DNA of 64,000 nt from positions 46,851,002 through 46,915,001 of the forward strand of contig OY829542.1 of the NCBI GenBank assembly GCA_963691705.1. Direction: 5' to 3'. Each line of letters begins with the position of its first letter. The stretch's first letter is position 1. Made by a program: the position numbers and the translations under genes. This document shows, in pieces, positions 1 to 9,814 of the stretch. The notes beneath the pieces are model-generated. The model was given only the letters and a program-made list of their open reading frames with translations, was not told where the DNA came from and did not search any database. This DNA is from Viola odorata. Its lineage: Eukaryota; Streptophyta; Magnoliopsida; Malpighiales; Violaceae.

Positions 1-1645
1 TCGGGCCCACTGGTTCCTCTCGCGATGACGGGTCTGATACCCCTAAAGCACGGAGACAGTCGGTACCAAGGGAAGACAAGTCCAGGTGATAAGCAATGGG
101 GCCTTGAAGACCTTGAGGGGAAAGGTTGGCGATATAAGGAGGGGAGCAATTTTTTGCAGAATCACCAATGCCCGAAATCGAAGAAAGAAATAAGGGCTGA
201 GGCTTCCGTGGGGAAGGAGAGATGGGATTCGGAGTTGGTAAGCTCACATCTGGAATAAAGGAGCGAATAGAGGAGCTAGGACCGCCAGACACCAAGGGAG
301 AGCCCACCGCTGCCGAAGCCTCGTTAACCTTGGGAGGAATGGCAGAGGGCACCTTGGTAACTTCCGTCACTGGCAAGGGACCGTAACGTGTGAGGCGTCA
401 ACCTCCTCGGAAGGAACCCCATTGATTTCCTCCACGGAAGGAACTAGTGGGTTAGATTTCTCTTTGTGAAATCTCTTTACGAGACACTCCGTTTTGATAG
501 CGATCTCTTCGCTATCGTCCTCGGTTGACTCTGCAGCAGGATCACCTTTTCTGGACCTAAGTTTCATTCGTTGGGCAAGGGTGGCATGACGCAACTCGGA
601 ACCAGTATCCATGCTTCCGCTATCACTGTCAACCTCTTCAATCACGGGATTACTTGGGGCCACACCCTTATCGCGAGACGGTAGCCAATTCTCAAGGAAA
701 CAAGAAGGTTGGGCAGATGTGTTGCGTGTCGCGACGGTTTTGTTTCTCCTTCCTCGCGGCGGAATAGGCGGACGACTAGAGCCTTCGGGTGGAGGAGAAT
801 GAGGTAATGTCTGAAGCGGCACCACGTTTAGAGGAGTGTCACTTTCCTCGAAGGATCGACCCTCAGCGTTACCTGCCAGTAAAATATTTTAATATGACAA
901 GTAAGTCGAAGCGATAAGGCGATAAAAGAAAAGACTCACCTACGACACACTCTGGCAAAAGCCTGAACTGAGCAAATTCCCGAATGCGGAAAGGCCCTTC
1001 TATTTCTAATAAGGCGTTAACATTGGATACATCCATACTAGACAACACATCTGGTTCTCGCCAAGCGGCACTAGTAATCTTTCGGTTGAAACCACCGCGC
1101 CAAAACCGAGAGGGCAAGCGAAGGGTGAAGAAGCCATTTTTCCAATTGTCCACGTTCTCTTCGAAACCTTGAAAATTCCGCCAGAAAAACCGAACAAGAG
1201 CACCATTCCATCTTGGGGTAATATCCACTAAGCAGTTATGGCACCTCAAGGTGAAAAATGTGCGGAATAGATCGAGCGATGGAGCGAAAATATCCTTCAT
1301 CTCACACGAGCGAAGAAAGGCGTAAAGCCCACACCAGGAAGGCGGAGTTATTTGAACAGGATTGAAATTGTAGTGGTCTAGCAGTTTCAACAGAGAAGTA
1401 TGAAGCGGAAGACGAAACCCGTAGGTAAACATCTTGAAATAAACCAACCGGAACGTCCCCCACATGGCATCAGTAAGCCGAGTATCCTTCAATGGGGCAA
1501 AGGGGCGATATCCCGTGGGAAAAGTGATACCGTTCTCCTCTAACTCAGCCCTCAAAACCTCATTACAATCAAAAACACTACGAGCTCTCCTGACTTCGGG
1601 ATCTAGAGGATTTTTGATAATTGCAGAAGGCCTAGCGCAAGACAT
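1..1645 (-). pseudogene. antisense gene c of Tat copy A: spliced gene with a putative gypsy-type transposon domain
   Basis: Exon 1 starts at ATG 1645-1643 and runs to 940; a 67-bp intron (939-873, GTGAGT...GCAG) joins in phase to exon 2 (872 leftward). Exon 1 encodes about 235 residues whose middle part (residues about 40-190) looks like the plant 'putative gypsy type transposon' domain (Pfam PF04195 type), with the pattern FRLPLHTSLLKLLDHY, a PPSW turn and an LDLFRTFF stretch. Exon 2 is Ser/Pro-rich and acidic with basic patches. The exon 2 frame stops at TGA 369-367, but another frame is open from about position 397 to the window edge, so a one-base shift near 370-400 has probably broken the gene. 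In other elements this domain is followed by a coiled coil, as in copy B. Function unknown. Confidence 0.6.
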
Positions 1646-1835
1646 AATGGAAGGGAAAGTAAAGCTATGGCAATAGAGAAGCAAAATACCTGGAGCAGAG
1701 AACCAGTGAATCAGCCGTCGGCACCGGCGAAGCAATTGCAGTAAAATCCCTCGAGAAGAAAGAAGCACAGAAGAAAGGAAATACGAAGAATTTCGAAATA
1801 TTAGCAGAAAATACTAAAAGAGAAGAGTAAACTCC

Positions 1836-1842
1836 TTATAAA
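1836..1842 (-). promoter_or_regulatory. TATA box of antisense gene c
   Basis: The minus strand reads CTTTATAAGGAG about 190 bases before the ATG at 1645. It lies downstream of the end of gene b (2110) and of an AATAAA-like signal near 2055, so gene c probably has its own promoter. Confidence 0.45.
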
Positions 1843-2109
1843 GGTTAAACCTAAAAAAAGGAACAGCCTGTGAAAACAAAACACGTGCAGAAGGGAAAAG
1901 GACGCGTGGACAATCATCAATGTCTTTTGGGAGAAAACAGTTGCTGACTGAAAACCGAAAGGCGGTTGCGTCAAGTGAAAGGCCTACTCCCGCTATAATC
2001 CTGGAAGCATAAAGAAAGAAAAGCGGCAGAAGAGCGAAAAGAAATAAAAACGTCATTTTATTATTTGGGAAAGCCATATGGCATCTACAAAGAGGCATGG
2101 TATGCCCAA

Positions 2110-2541
2110 CTATTCGTCATCAGACCAGGAGATGCCATAGCAGTAGACCACGTCATCATCGTCCTCACCTAAAAGTGATGGATCCTCGCCAGCGAAAGGG
2201 AAAGGTTCCTCAACCCTCTCTCCCACGCGAGTGGATGATCGATCCGGCTCCTCCTTGACAGACAGCGACACCGCTTTAACAACTGAATAGGCGGAAGGAG
2301 CCCTTGGCGGTGACTCGTCAGGAGGGAAAGATGTTTCTCTCCCCTTCGAAGAGAAAGAAGCAAGAGAATCGAAGAATGACTTAGATGCCTTCGTAGCATC
2401 TTTCCTCCGCCTCTTGCAGCACCGTCGGCGAGCAGGTGGCCTCCAGGGAGGCGACGGAGGAGGATTATCCGAATCAGGAGAAGTCGGAGGAGTTGGTGGA
2501 GAATCTCGGGCGAACGTATCTAAAAAATGAGAATCAGCCAT
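2110..2541 (-). CDS. antisense gene b of Tat copy A: small acidic/basic nuclear-type protein
   Basis: The ORF encodes 143 residues from ATG 2541-2539 to TAG 2112-2110. The start is chosen because it is the first ATG after a CTATTTAAGG TATA-like site near 2610. The protein is rich in Ser and Pro, has a strong basic cluster (RRRCCKRRRK, residues about 36-45) like a nuclear localisation signal, and ends in an acidic tail (EDDDD and SDDE). I do not recognise the family. It lies between antisense genes a and c, in the same direction as both. Copy B lacks this gene, apparently through a deletion. Function unknown. Confidence 0.5.
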   Translation of the reverse strand: MADSHFLDTFARDSPPTPPTSPDSDNPPPSPPWRPPARRRCCKRRRKDATKASKSFFDSLASFSSKGRETSFPPDESPPRAPSAYSVVKAVSLSVKEEPDRSSTRVGERVEEPFPFAGEDPSLLGEDDDDVVYCYGISWSDDE

Positions 2542-3007
2542 GAGATCACAGAATATTAATAAAGGAAAAAGCAACAAGGGGACGAAGAATAACAAAGGGG
2601 AGAAGATCCCTTAAATAGCCAGAAAATTGGGAAGAAAGGATCTTTGATCTTCTAACCCGACTCTTGAAAGAAGACACGTGTACAGCCTGAAGTGCAGATA
2701 TGGATTTACAGTCACGCCTGTTGAGATTTTCCCCTAATCGAGGAAAACCGCAAAATCGCCCAATTAGTTGCCAGGACAACCGCAGCGTAGATTTAATGTT
2801 GAACAACCAATCAGTAAACCACCCAGTGGCTGAACCGTTTTCAATTGGGCTAAGAATATCTCTAAGAAAGACAAAGGGCGCATTAAAGAAGAAGAACAGT
2901 TGCAAAACGGCGTACTAAAACCAGTTTATTTATTATGGCCTAGGGGCCGGAAAGTACATTTACATGCCAGGAAGAAAAGAGAAAAGGCCCAAAGGGAGCC
3001 ATCGCTA

Positions 3008-3385
3008 TCAGGCGTCAGAGCCAGCATCCTCAGGCACTTCGGGAAGGTCTCGCAGAGAATCCATGACCAGAATCAGATCATGGGAGGTGGCTCTCATCCC
3101 CTTCAGACAGCACCCCAGCATATCCTTGCGCTGCTGCAGCATGGCGATCACCACTTGAATCCGAGTGATGGAGGCAGCCAACTTTGACACGCTTTCCAGA
3201 GGGCTGAAATCCTCCAAAGATGTAGCTCCCAGCCTGGAATGAAGAGGGGTCAACATTCCTTGCAGCTCCAGGATGTCCTCAGAGGTCTTGACCAACATGT
3301 TCTCCAGGAACCCGACATCCCCATCATTGAGGTTCTTGAGAGAATGGCCCTTGGAAAGGAGAAAATTCTTAGTCAAATGATCCAT
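3008..3385 (-). CDS. antisense gene a of Tat copy A: 125-residue helical protein
   Basis: The 125-residue ORF runs from ATG 3385-3383 to TGA 3010-3008. It is predicted mostly helical (Leu-rich with heptad-like spacing), with no Cys/His cluster and no signal peptide, and ends in an acidic EVPEDAGSDA tail. It differs from the copy B protein at only 3 residues while about 36 codons differ silently, so it has been under strong purifying selection. A TATA box lies about 50 bases before the ATG, and AATAAA-type signals follow the stop (near 2922-2930). It is transcribed against gag-pol from just inside the 3' LTR. Extra antisense ORFs are known in Tat-lineage elements; the function of this one is unknown to me. 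Confidence 0.8.
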   Translation of the reverse strand: MDHLTKNFLLSKGHSLKNLNDGDVGFLENMLVKTSEDILELQGMLTPLHSRLGATSLEDFSPLESVSKLAASITRIQVVIAMLQQRKDMLGCCLKGMRATSHDLILVMDSLRDLPEVPEDAGSDA

Positions 3386-3433
3386 AAGGTAAATTGCCAG
3401 AGATGAGGAGAACGTGGGTGGAGAAAGTTCCCC

Positions 3434-3441
3434 AATTTATA
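3434..3441 (-). promoter_or_regulatory. TATA box of antisense gene a (copy A)
   Basis: The minus strand reads CCTATAAATTGGGG, about 50 bases upstream of ATG 3385. The same block (CCTATAAATCAGGG) precedes the homologous gene in copy B at 12207, followed in both copies by the shared string CCACCCACGTTCTCCTCATC. Conservation in position and sequence supports a real core promoter. Confidence 0.7.
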
Positions 3442-4367
3442 GGCCCCAAGAGAGAGGCCTTGGAAAGAACAAAGAGGTCCTCAAAAGGCGAGCAGTCTCG
3501 TCACCCCTAAGGACTGATAAGCCTAAAGCGGAGTCAAAGGTTGATGCTCGTATGTCATCCGCGACATGAATGTTTGAAAGGATGCAAGATAAAATGTGGA
3601 ATAACGCCAAAAGGCACGATATCACGGGTAGCCATTACGTAAAAGCCATATGGTTACCGGTATCCACAGTGTAAGGCCGCGTTGATGTCGCAGGTGGCCC
3701 TAGATGCGTAAAACCTCGTCGACATCGCAGGCATCTAGTGGTATAAAGTCGCGCTAATCATAGGCAGCTGATGGCGTAAAACCGCGATGATATCGTTGCT
3801 TCTTTAAGCGAAAGAGGAGAACGGGGCCCACGTGACCTCAAAACCCCTGTAAGTACAAAAGTTTAGTAACTTCTCTATAAACGCCTATCTCCTTCGTGTG
3901 TTTTCAGTACACTTGAAAGGATGATGGACCCGAAACGAATGCAAATCCACGACATGACATGGTTGCAGTCCTTGGCGGTATCACAAGTGACCCCCATCAA
4001 CAGCCCTTTCTATGGCATGCATAAAGTTGAGACTCCGCAAGCCCTGCCAAGAGGTCAAATAGACTAATATCGCCGGGTGAAAGCAATGCCCTCATGATCA
4101 CAAGCATAATAGTAGCGTCTCTCGCGGACCTCTTAGCGCCTCAGAAAAATAGGTCTTTAGATGAGAATGAAGGACGGAATCCGCTTGTTCGCTGGAAAGC
4201 TTCTGAACTAAGTTCCAGCTCATCACTTAACACGGTTAATGTCGAGCAGTCAGAGAAACTCGGAGATCCTGCAGACATACCGCCCCACGAAAGAACAAGT
4301 TTTCATCTAAGATATCAGACATGGACAGCCCTTGGTAAACACTCGGGCTCGTTTTCAGTTGGGCTTA
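3442..4367 (+). other. spacer between antisense gene a and the 3' LTR (copy A)
   Basis: No credible coding sequence. It holds the upstream region of antisense gene a, is rich in short CGC/GCG-type words such as 'gcggttttacgc' and 'atatcg', and corresponds to 11308-12208 of copy B. The last 30 bases before the LTR lack a polypurine run. Confidence 0.6.
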
Positions 4368-4502
4368 TGATAACAATCAAGACAGCCCTAATGGTGCCAC
4401 CACACTTGCGGCTCCTGCCGGGACGATTTCCCCTATGACCCGTAAGATATCTTCATATCGCCCGAGAATCAGCAAAGGATTCCTAGGATGGTCGACATCA
4501 GC

Positions 4503-4530
<28 letters not shown>
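4503..4530 (+). repeat. 28-base G homopolymer in the LTR
   Basis: A run of 28 G. The equivalent tract (as C on the + strand) is 21 in the left and 16 in the right LTR of copy B, so length varies strongly. Confidence 0.9.
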
Positions 4531-4534
<4 letters not shown>

Positions 4535-4616
4535 ACGCGACTCTACGCGCACGGCACCATCCCATCCTAGGGACCCACGAGCTTATCGCTCCCGGCAGCC
4601 CGTATGATATCGCTCA

Positions 4617-4706
4617 TGACGTCATCTGTCGGTATCGCTTGTGACGTCACCATCAGACATTGCCTGGATTGTTATCGCCAGGTATCGCCGAATAGGCCTA
4701 TAAATA
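4617..4706 (+). promoter_or_regulatory. LTR core promoter: paired TGACGTCA sites and TATA box
   Basis: Two TGACGTCA palindromes start 25 bases apart (4617 and 4642), followed about 55 bases later by CCTATAAATACCCC. The same pair with the same 25-base spacing occurs in the copy B 5' LTR (21305 and 21330). TGACG(TCA) is the core bound by plant TGA/HY5-type bZIP factors; binding here is inferred. Confidence 0.55.
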
Positions 4707-4984
4707 CCCCTACTTTTCCAATCTTAAGGTAAGATCGAGATCACTCAGACAAACCTCTGTTATTTTTGAAACCTGAACTGACTTAAGCATCGGAGTGTCT
4801 ACGCCGGAGCCCCCCTCCGGCGCTTTGCAGGTACATCCGGCACTGACCGCCACCGTTCCGATCAGGCACGACTCCGAATCTTACAAGATTGACATTGAAT
4901 CTTATCAACGAGTAGTCTGCATTCATTTTCCCATAATTGGCATTGTTTCTGAAGTTCCTACCTACATTCTACAATTCTACATAT

Positions 4985-5231
4985 CTAAATACTCCTCCTT
5001 GAGCGACTGTATCTTTCAATTCATGTCTATCTAAAATACTCCTCCTTGAGTGACTACTTTTCTGCATAACTAAATACTCCTCCTTGAGCGACTATATTTT
5101 ACATTCCCGCAAATCTAAATACTCCTCCTTGAGCGACTACAATTTACAGTCTTTCATAATTCTACATTTCTGCATAATTAATTACTCCTCCTTGAGTGAC
5201 TTTATTTACCCTACTCCTCCTTGAGCGACAT
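4985..5231 (+). repeat. irregular tandem array of a ctcctccttgagYgac motif
   Basis: Six copies of CTCCTCCTTGAG(C/T)GAC, often with 'taaata' before them and AT-rich spacers of 16-52 bases between them, near 4991, 5039, 5073, 5124, 5187 and 5214. They lie just upstream of the polypurine tract of the Ogre-like element. The core is far better conserved than the spacers. Confidence 0.8.
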
Positions 5232-5369
5232 CTTTTACATTTCTGCATTTTTTCCCTGCAATACATTTCCCAAAAATGTGGTAAGTACTTGGGGCAACCG
5301 TCTTTACTGCTAATCAAATATTTCAGTTACACTGTATTTTTGATCAGACAGTAAAGAGGGGGCAACTAT

Positions 5370-8300
5370 TGCTACCCGATTTTGGATTTTTCGTCACAAC
5401 TTTTTTTCATTTTTTATTACTTATCATGTCTAATAGCCCGTTTACGTCAAATTTCAATCGATTTTTTATCATAGGCTATTTGTTTTAATATTTCACGTCT
5501 TTTTAATTTTTTGTATTTTTCTCGTATTTTCGACTAAACCGTATTCTCAGTTTACGTCACACATTAACGTATTTTTTCCGCTTATCACATTTAATAGCTC
5601 ATCTAGGTCAAATTTCTATCGATTCTTGGTCCTAGGCTAGTTTGTTTAATATTCCATGTAATTTCGTGCCTTTTTAATTTTTTCATTTTTAACTGTCTTT
5701 TCGCTCGAACCTCTATCGGTCCCAAGCGATTTTCCTCGAACCGTAGATCGAATACATTATTTCTTTAATTGACAATTATGTACTATTTTTCTCTTTCACA
5801 TTCATTTTTTGTCGTAAAGATATTTATTTTGCGTCCGAACGTTTGACATTTTCAAACAAGAAAATAAATGCGTTAAATCGAACTTTCTATTTATTCGTTG
5901 TATACTATTTATTTTGTCTTATTTTTCTACACCTTTTAGTCTTTTCGGTTCAAATTTATTTTCAGTTCAAGCGAGTCCGTAGATCGAACCAAAAATATCC
6001 CGTTCGTGCCACAATTAATATGCATTAATGCATAAAATTGCAGCATCATCACAGTCGTTGATCATCATCTTTGACTTCTCTTTATGCAAGATTAACGACT
6101 CTCCTTCTCCCTCAACCCTTCCCATCACCAATTAAGGCCATTAAATTCGTTCATCATCACCTCCCGCCCAAACCGACTTCCTTTCCTTCACCCTCAGCCA
6201 AGCATTCTCTACTCCTCATCATCACGAGCATCCCATCGCCAGACTGCCCAAGCTACTCGCCGTTGAAGCCCGCGGCCATGCCCATGCACGCCCGTTTCAC
6301 CACAAACGTCCTAGAGCTCTTGCCTATAAATACCTTCATCCTGGCAACGAGAAAAGGGGGGCCAATTTCATGCTTTAGTCCCCCCTTTTATTTCATGCAC
6401 TCTCCCTCTGCTTTGCTTTCAATTGCTTGCATTTTTATTAATTAATTGCCTTTGTTTTAATTAAATCAATTGCTCCTGTCTTATTGTCACTTAATTGCTC
6501 CTACCTCTGCTAATCAATTACTGTCTTCGTGTCAACTTAATTTTGCCGCTCTACCTCATTCAAATTACTTGCTGTTTTGATGATTTAAAAGCTTTGTATT
6601 AATTAATTTGCTTTCTAAATTTGCCTACTATTTTTGCTTAATTATATACTATTTTTTTGCTTAATTAATTTGCTACTTTTGTTTATTTGATGTTGCTATT
6701 GATTTAATTGATTGTTGATAGGGGCTTAATTTTGGTTTTTGGTCATTGTTTGTTGCAGGTTTGGCTGAAGGAAGAAGAAGAACAGTAGAAGAAGGAGGGA
6801 AAGGTGATGGGCTGATGGCTATTTTAATTTAAAGGAATGAAGGAGTGGGCCGCCATTGCTAGCCCAAGTGGAGGAAAGAAGCTGGGCAGCTTGCTGCTGG
6901 CCCACGCGGAAAGAAAAGGAAAGAAAGTTGGGTCGCGCCTGGCCTAGTGTGAGGAGAAGAGAAGGGATGCATCCTTGACGCAAGCCCAAGAGAAGAAGAA
7001 AGGGAGAGAATGGGATCTTGCGCAAGCCCATACGGGAAGGAAGAAAAGAAAGGAGCCCGGCTTGAGCCAAGCCCAAATGGAGAAGAAAAGAAAGAAGAAG
7101 GTGTTGCTGCTGCAAATTAAAGGTTATGGGCTTGGCTTTGTCCAAGCCCAGCTGTTTTTTTATCTTTTTCTTAGGCCCGACCCATTAAACTTTTCGTATA
7201 AGTTGTCTACATTGTTTTTGTCATATTTAATTATTTATCAATTGTTCGTATGCGATAAATAATTTGTTTGCTTTGTTTTCGTCATTATTTATCAATTGCT
7301 CGTATGCGATAAATAATTTCTTTGTCTTATTCGTCGTATTAATTATTTACCAATTGCTCGTACATGATAAATATTTGTTTGTTTTCTTTGCCATGTTTAT
7401 TTAATTAATTGCTTACTTGTTCGTCGATAATCTAATAAATGTTTGTATGCCTTTTATTTACTATCTTCCGAACCATCGCTAATAATCTCACTTTGTAGGT
7501 AAAATTTAAAGTCTTCGCTCGCAAGTACGCTTCCTACCTCTCTTTTATTTATTCAACATTTTCCGCAAATATTTCGTATGCGTGTTATTTAGAAATGTTA
7601 AAAACTCATATCATAATTGTATGCATGATATTTAGAACTGTTAGAAAATAAAATCAACGCACATATTTACGTGTTTTACCTCACTTGCTTTTATGCCATG
7701 AAATTAATTGTTATGTTTGCATTGATATATGACCATGGTGGCTTCAATCCCACACGGTTATTTGCATTCATTAAATTGGTATTGTGCTAGTTTATCCATG
7801 ATAGGATCACGTAGTAATTAATTAATCATGCATGGCCCGATGATGATAAAGAGGGTTCTCGCTTTAGTAAAAAACCAACGATTAATCAGTCCAGAACGGT
7901 CCCTATCGGAAATAACAAAAATGCTAAAGCGATGAATACCTTTGAGGGCCCTTAAACAATCAGAAAGTGGCCCAATTTTCGTCACAGGATTTCGGCTGAC
8001 ACTCTACGATCGTTTACCCTGTAAATGATTGGAAAGTGGCCCGATTCTGTGCGCGGGATTGGTTGACATGCTGCGATTATTTACTCATTTTCATGTAAAA
8101 AATGTTTTCCAAATACCTTTTTACCGGTAACCTTTTAAGGATGTGACTCGGGTGCCTAACACCTTCCCGAGTCCATAATAACGACCTCAAACCTTTGTTC
8201 TTTGGTTTAGACCTTTTGTGCCTTAGTTGTTTTTTATTATTTTTATGCCATGACGATTAGGTTCCCTAAACCTAGATAAATAGGGTGGTGACTTCATTGC

Positions 8301-8376
8301 ATTATGCTTAGCATCCATTTATGCTTAGCATCCGTCCCGAACCTGTTCGCATGAAAATCGAAAAGAGGGTGCGACA
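5370..8376 (+). repeat. 3' LTR of the Ogre-like element
   Basis: About 3007 bp, non-coding. The first 1.4 kb is AT-rich with pyrimidine runs; 6760-7160 has repeated 'caagccca' and 'gaagaagaaag' words; 7220-7390 holds a tandem repeat; the end carries 'gactcgggtgcctaacaccttcccgag' and 'ccctaaacctagataa' stretches common at the 3' end of long gypsy LTRs. ORFs of 100-120 residues here are low-complexity and not believed. Confidence 0.55.
7222..7385 (+). repeat. three tandem 60-70-bp repeats with a palindromic core
   Basis: Three copies of a unit centred on atttatcaattg...cgtatgcgataaat (near 7227, 7285 and 7345), each with ATTTATC/GATAAAT arms able to pair as a small hairpin. Confidence 0.65.
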
Positions 8377-8982
8377 CCCAACCACCCACTAAGGGACAAA
8401 ATTGCAAGCTAAGAGAAGTACAACACAAGGAGTGCATGCTCCTCCAAGTGGGACGCCCAAACAAGGCAAAAAGGGAATATTCCTGGGGATCCGCGCATAG
8501 CTCTCTGAAGTGCGTCAGAAGGGGCACGTGGAGGCCTTGGAGTGAAGACACATGGAGTTGGCACTTTGGGTTTGTCAAGGGCTCAATGATGTAATCCACG
8601 GCGAGGCCTCGATGACATTGTCGAGGGCCAGAAATCAGCAACTTAGGGAACATTCTGGGACATTCTGGAATGTTCTGGAATACGCTGGAATACTCCAGAG
8701 GGGGACACGTGGAAGCACAGCTGCGAGGACACGTGGATATAAAGATTTTGGTCCATCGAGGGCTCAATGAAAGGCCTTGATGGAGAAATTGGTGCCTTGG
8801 TCTCGACGCTAGTCTTGAAGCTTGGATTCTGCAGAAATCGCCCAGAAAGTATGTCTTTTTGCACATTTCTCTTTCTTGGCCTTGATCTGCGATAAAGATG
8901 GAAACACGAGCGAATTAGTAGTATCAAGGCCTAAATCAAGGTAAGAATGGAGGGTAAAATATGCATAAAATACACGCTATCA
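8377..8982 (-). mobile_element. Athila-like LTR fragment (TGATAGC family)
   Basis: Read on the minus strand this starts TGATAGCGTGTATTTTATGC at 8982 and matches the first 700 bases of the complete solo LTR at 52994-54924. Shared features include the 'ccttgatttaggccttgatact' segment, CACGTGTCC repeats and the 'ttttgtcccttagtgggtgg' block where it is cut at 8377 by the Ogre-like LTR. The remainder of this LTR lies beyond the left edge or was lost. Non-coding. Confidence 0.7.
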
Positions 8983-9800
8983 TCCCTCAACTTCATCGGT
9001 CGAAATGGAATGATTAGACATCCTGTTAATTCCTGAAAATTCACAACACGAACAAACGGTGTAAAATTGTACTAATCCTAGCACTCCCTCACGTGTTTAC
9101 TCTCTGTTTAACTCTCTAATAAGCTCACAAAATCACTCAAAAATTTCCTGCAATTGTTCAACGCAAACGTTAGTGATTCGAGAATTCCAAGGAATAGTTG
9201 CCAATAAAACACGCAAAGACAACTAGCTCGGAAACAAGTTTGGATGTAAAGCAATTGAGTAGTCACAAAAATCAATTAACTAAACAATTACTTTATTGGA
9301 GTAGAAATCAGTTTAAGGAATCAATAAAAGCTCAATTGGACTCGAATTACTCAAATAATTAGCAAAGCTCGCGAATGATAGTGTGCACGATTGAAGGTTT
9401 GCAACTTGTAACTTCAATATCTTTTGTATCCTTCCACCAAATTGAGTGATTCTTTTTGCAATCTTTCTAGAATTATTTCTAGTATTTTGTATTTTGTTTC
9501 TCTTTATTCGAATTTTTTTTTTGACTCTTGGAAAGAAACTAAATAACAATTAAATTAAAGACTCTTTTTGGATTTTTGACACTTTTTTTAACGGAATTTA
9601 AAGACTCACAAGTTGCAACCACAACATGTTGAATACGACACACACAAAAATAAGATCTATAACCCTAGATCGACTCAACACACAATTAACTAACACACGG
9701 GATGCAAGGAGATTGATTATAGATCGGGAAGAAGAAGAATCAATCTCAACAATGAAAAGTGAAACGTAAGGGGTAGATTACCAAACTGTAGAACGCCTTT

Positions 9801-9812
9801 GCTCTGCTACCA
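9801..9812 (-). promoter_or_regulatory. primer binding site (initiator tRNA-Met type)
   Basis: The minus strand reads TGGTAGCAGAGC directly after the LTR end; the usual plant iMet primer site is TGGTATCAGAGC, so there is one mismatch. Confidence 0.6.
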
Positions 9813-9814
9813 AC

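Larger units (their letters stand above)
1..4907 (+). mobile_element. Tat-lineage Ty3/gypsy retrotransposon, copy A, 3' portion
   Basis: This is the 3' end of an element whose gag-pol strand is the + strand; gag, pol and the 5' LTR lie left of the window. It consists of a 3' LTR (4368-4907) preceded by at least three genes on the minus strand, antisense to the expected pol. It is assigned to the same family as the complete copy B (10771-21576, opposite orientation) because the LTR, the 125-residue antisense protein and its TATA box are shared. The LTRs of A and B look roughly 80% alike by eye, so these are two subfamilies rather than a recent duplication. The right flank begins acgag at 4908; the matching target duplication would be outside the window. 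Confidence 0.85.
4368..4907 (+). repeat. 3' LTR of Tat copy A
   Basis: 540 bp, starting TGATAACAATC and ending GAATCTTATCA (TGATAA/TTATCA termini). It is the reverse-oriented relative of the two LTRs of copy B. It contains a 28-G homopolymer (4503-4530), two TGACGTCA palindromes (4617-4624, 4642-4649) and a TATAAATA box (4699-4706). Confidence 0.85.
4908..8376 (+). mobile_element. Ogre-like Ty3/gypsy element: 3' internal end plus 3' LTR
   Basis: The 3' internal end (4908-5369) contains a tandem repeat and a polypurine tract, AAAGAGGGGG, at 5353-5362. It is followed by an LTR of about 3.0 kb starting near 5370 (TGCTACCCGATTTTGG). The right end is set at 8376 (GTGCGACA) because the sequence from 8377 matches the Athila-like LTR seen again at 52994. 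The very long LTR and the 'gagggggcaact' junction resemble Ogre/Tat elements. Coding regions lie outside the window, displaced by the insertion of Tat copy A at 4907. No protein is encoded here. Confidence 0.6.

Noticed and set aside
4435..4644. ORF with a poly-glycine run
   Set aside because: It is created by translating the 28-G tract of the LTR; the same holds for frames at 11061-11308 and 21282-21577.
4985..5231. CRISPR-like array
   Set aside because: Spacers are irregular and AT-rich and the setting is a plant retroelement; it is a tandem motif array.
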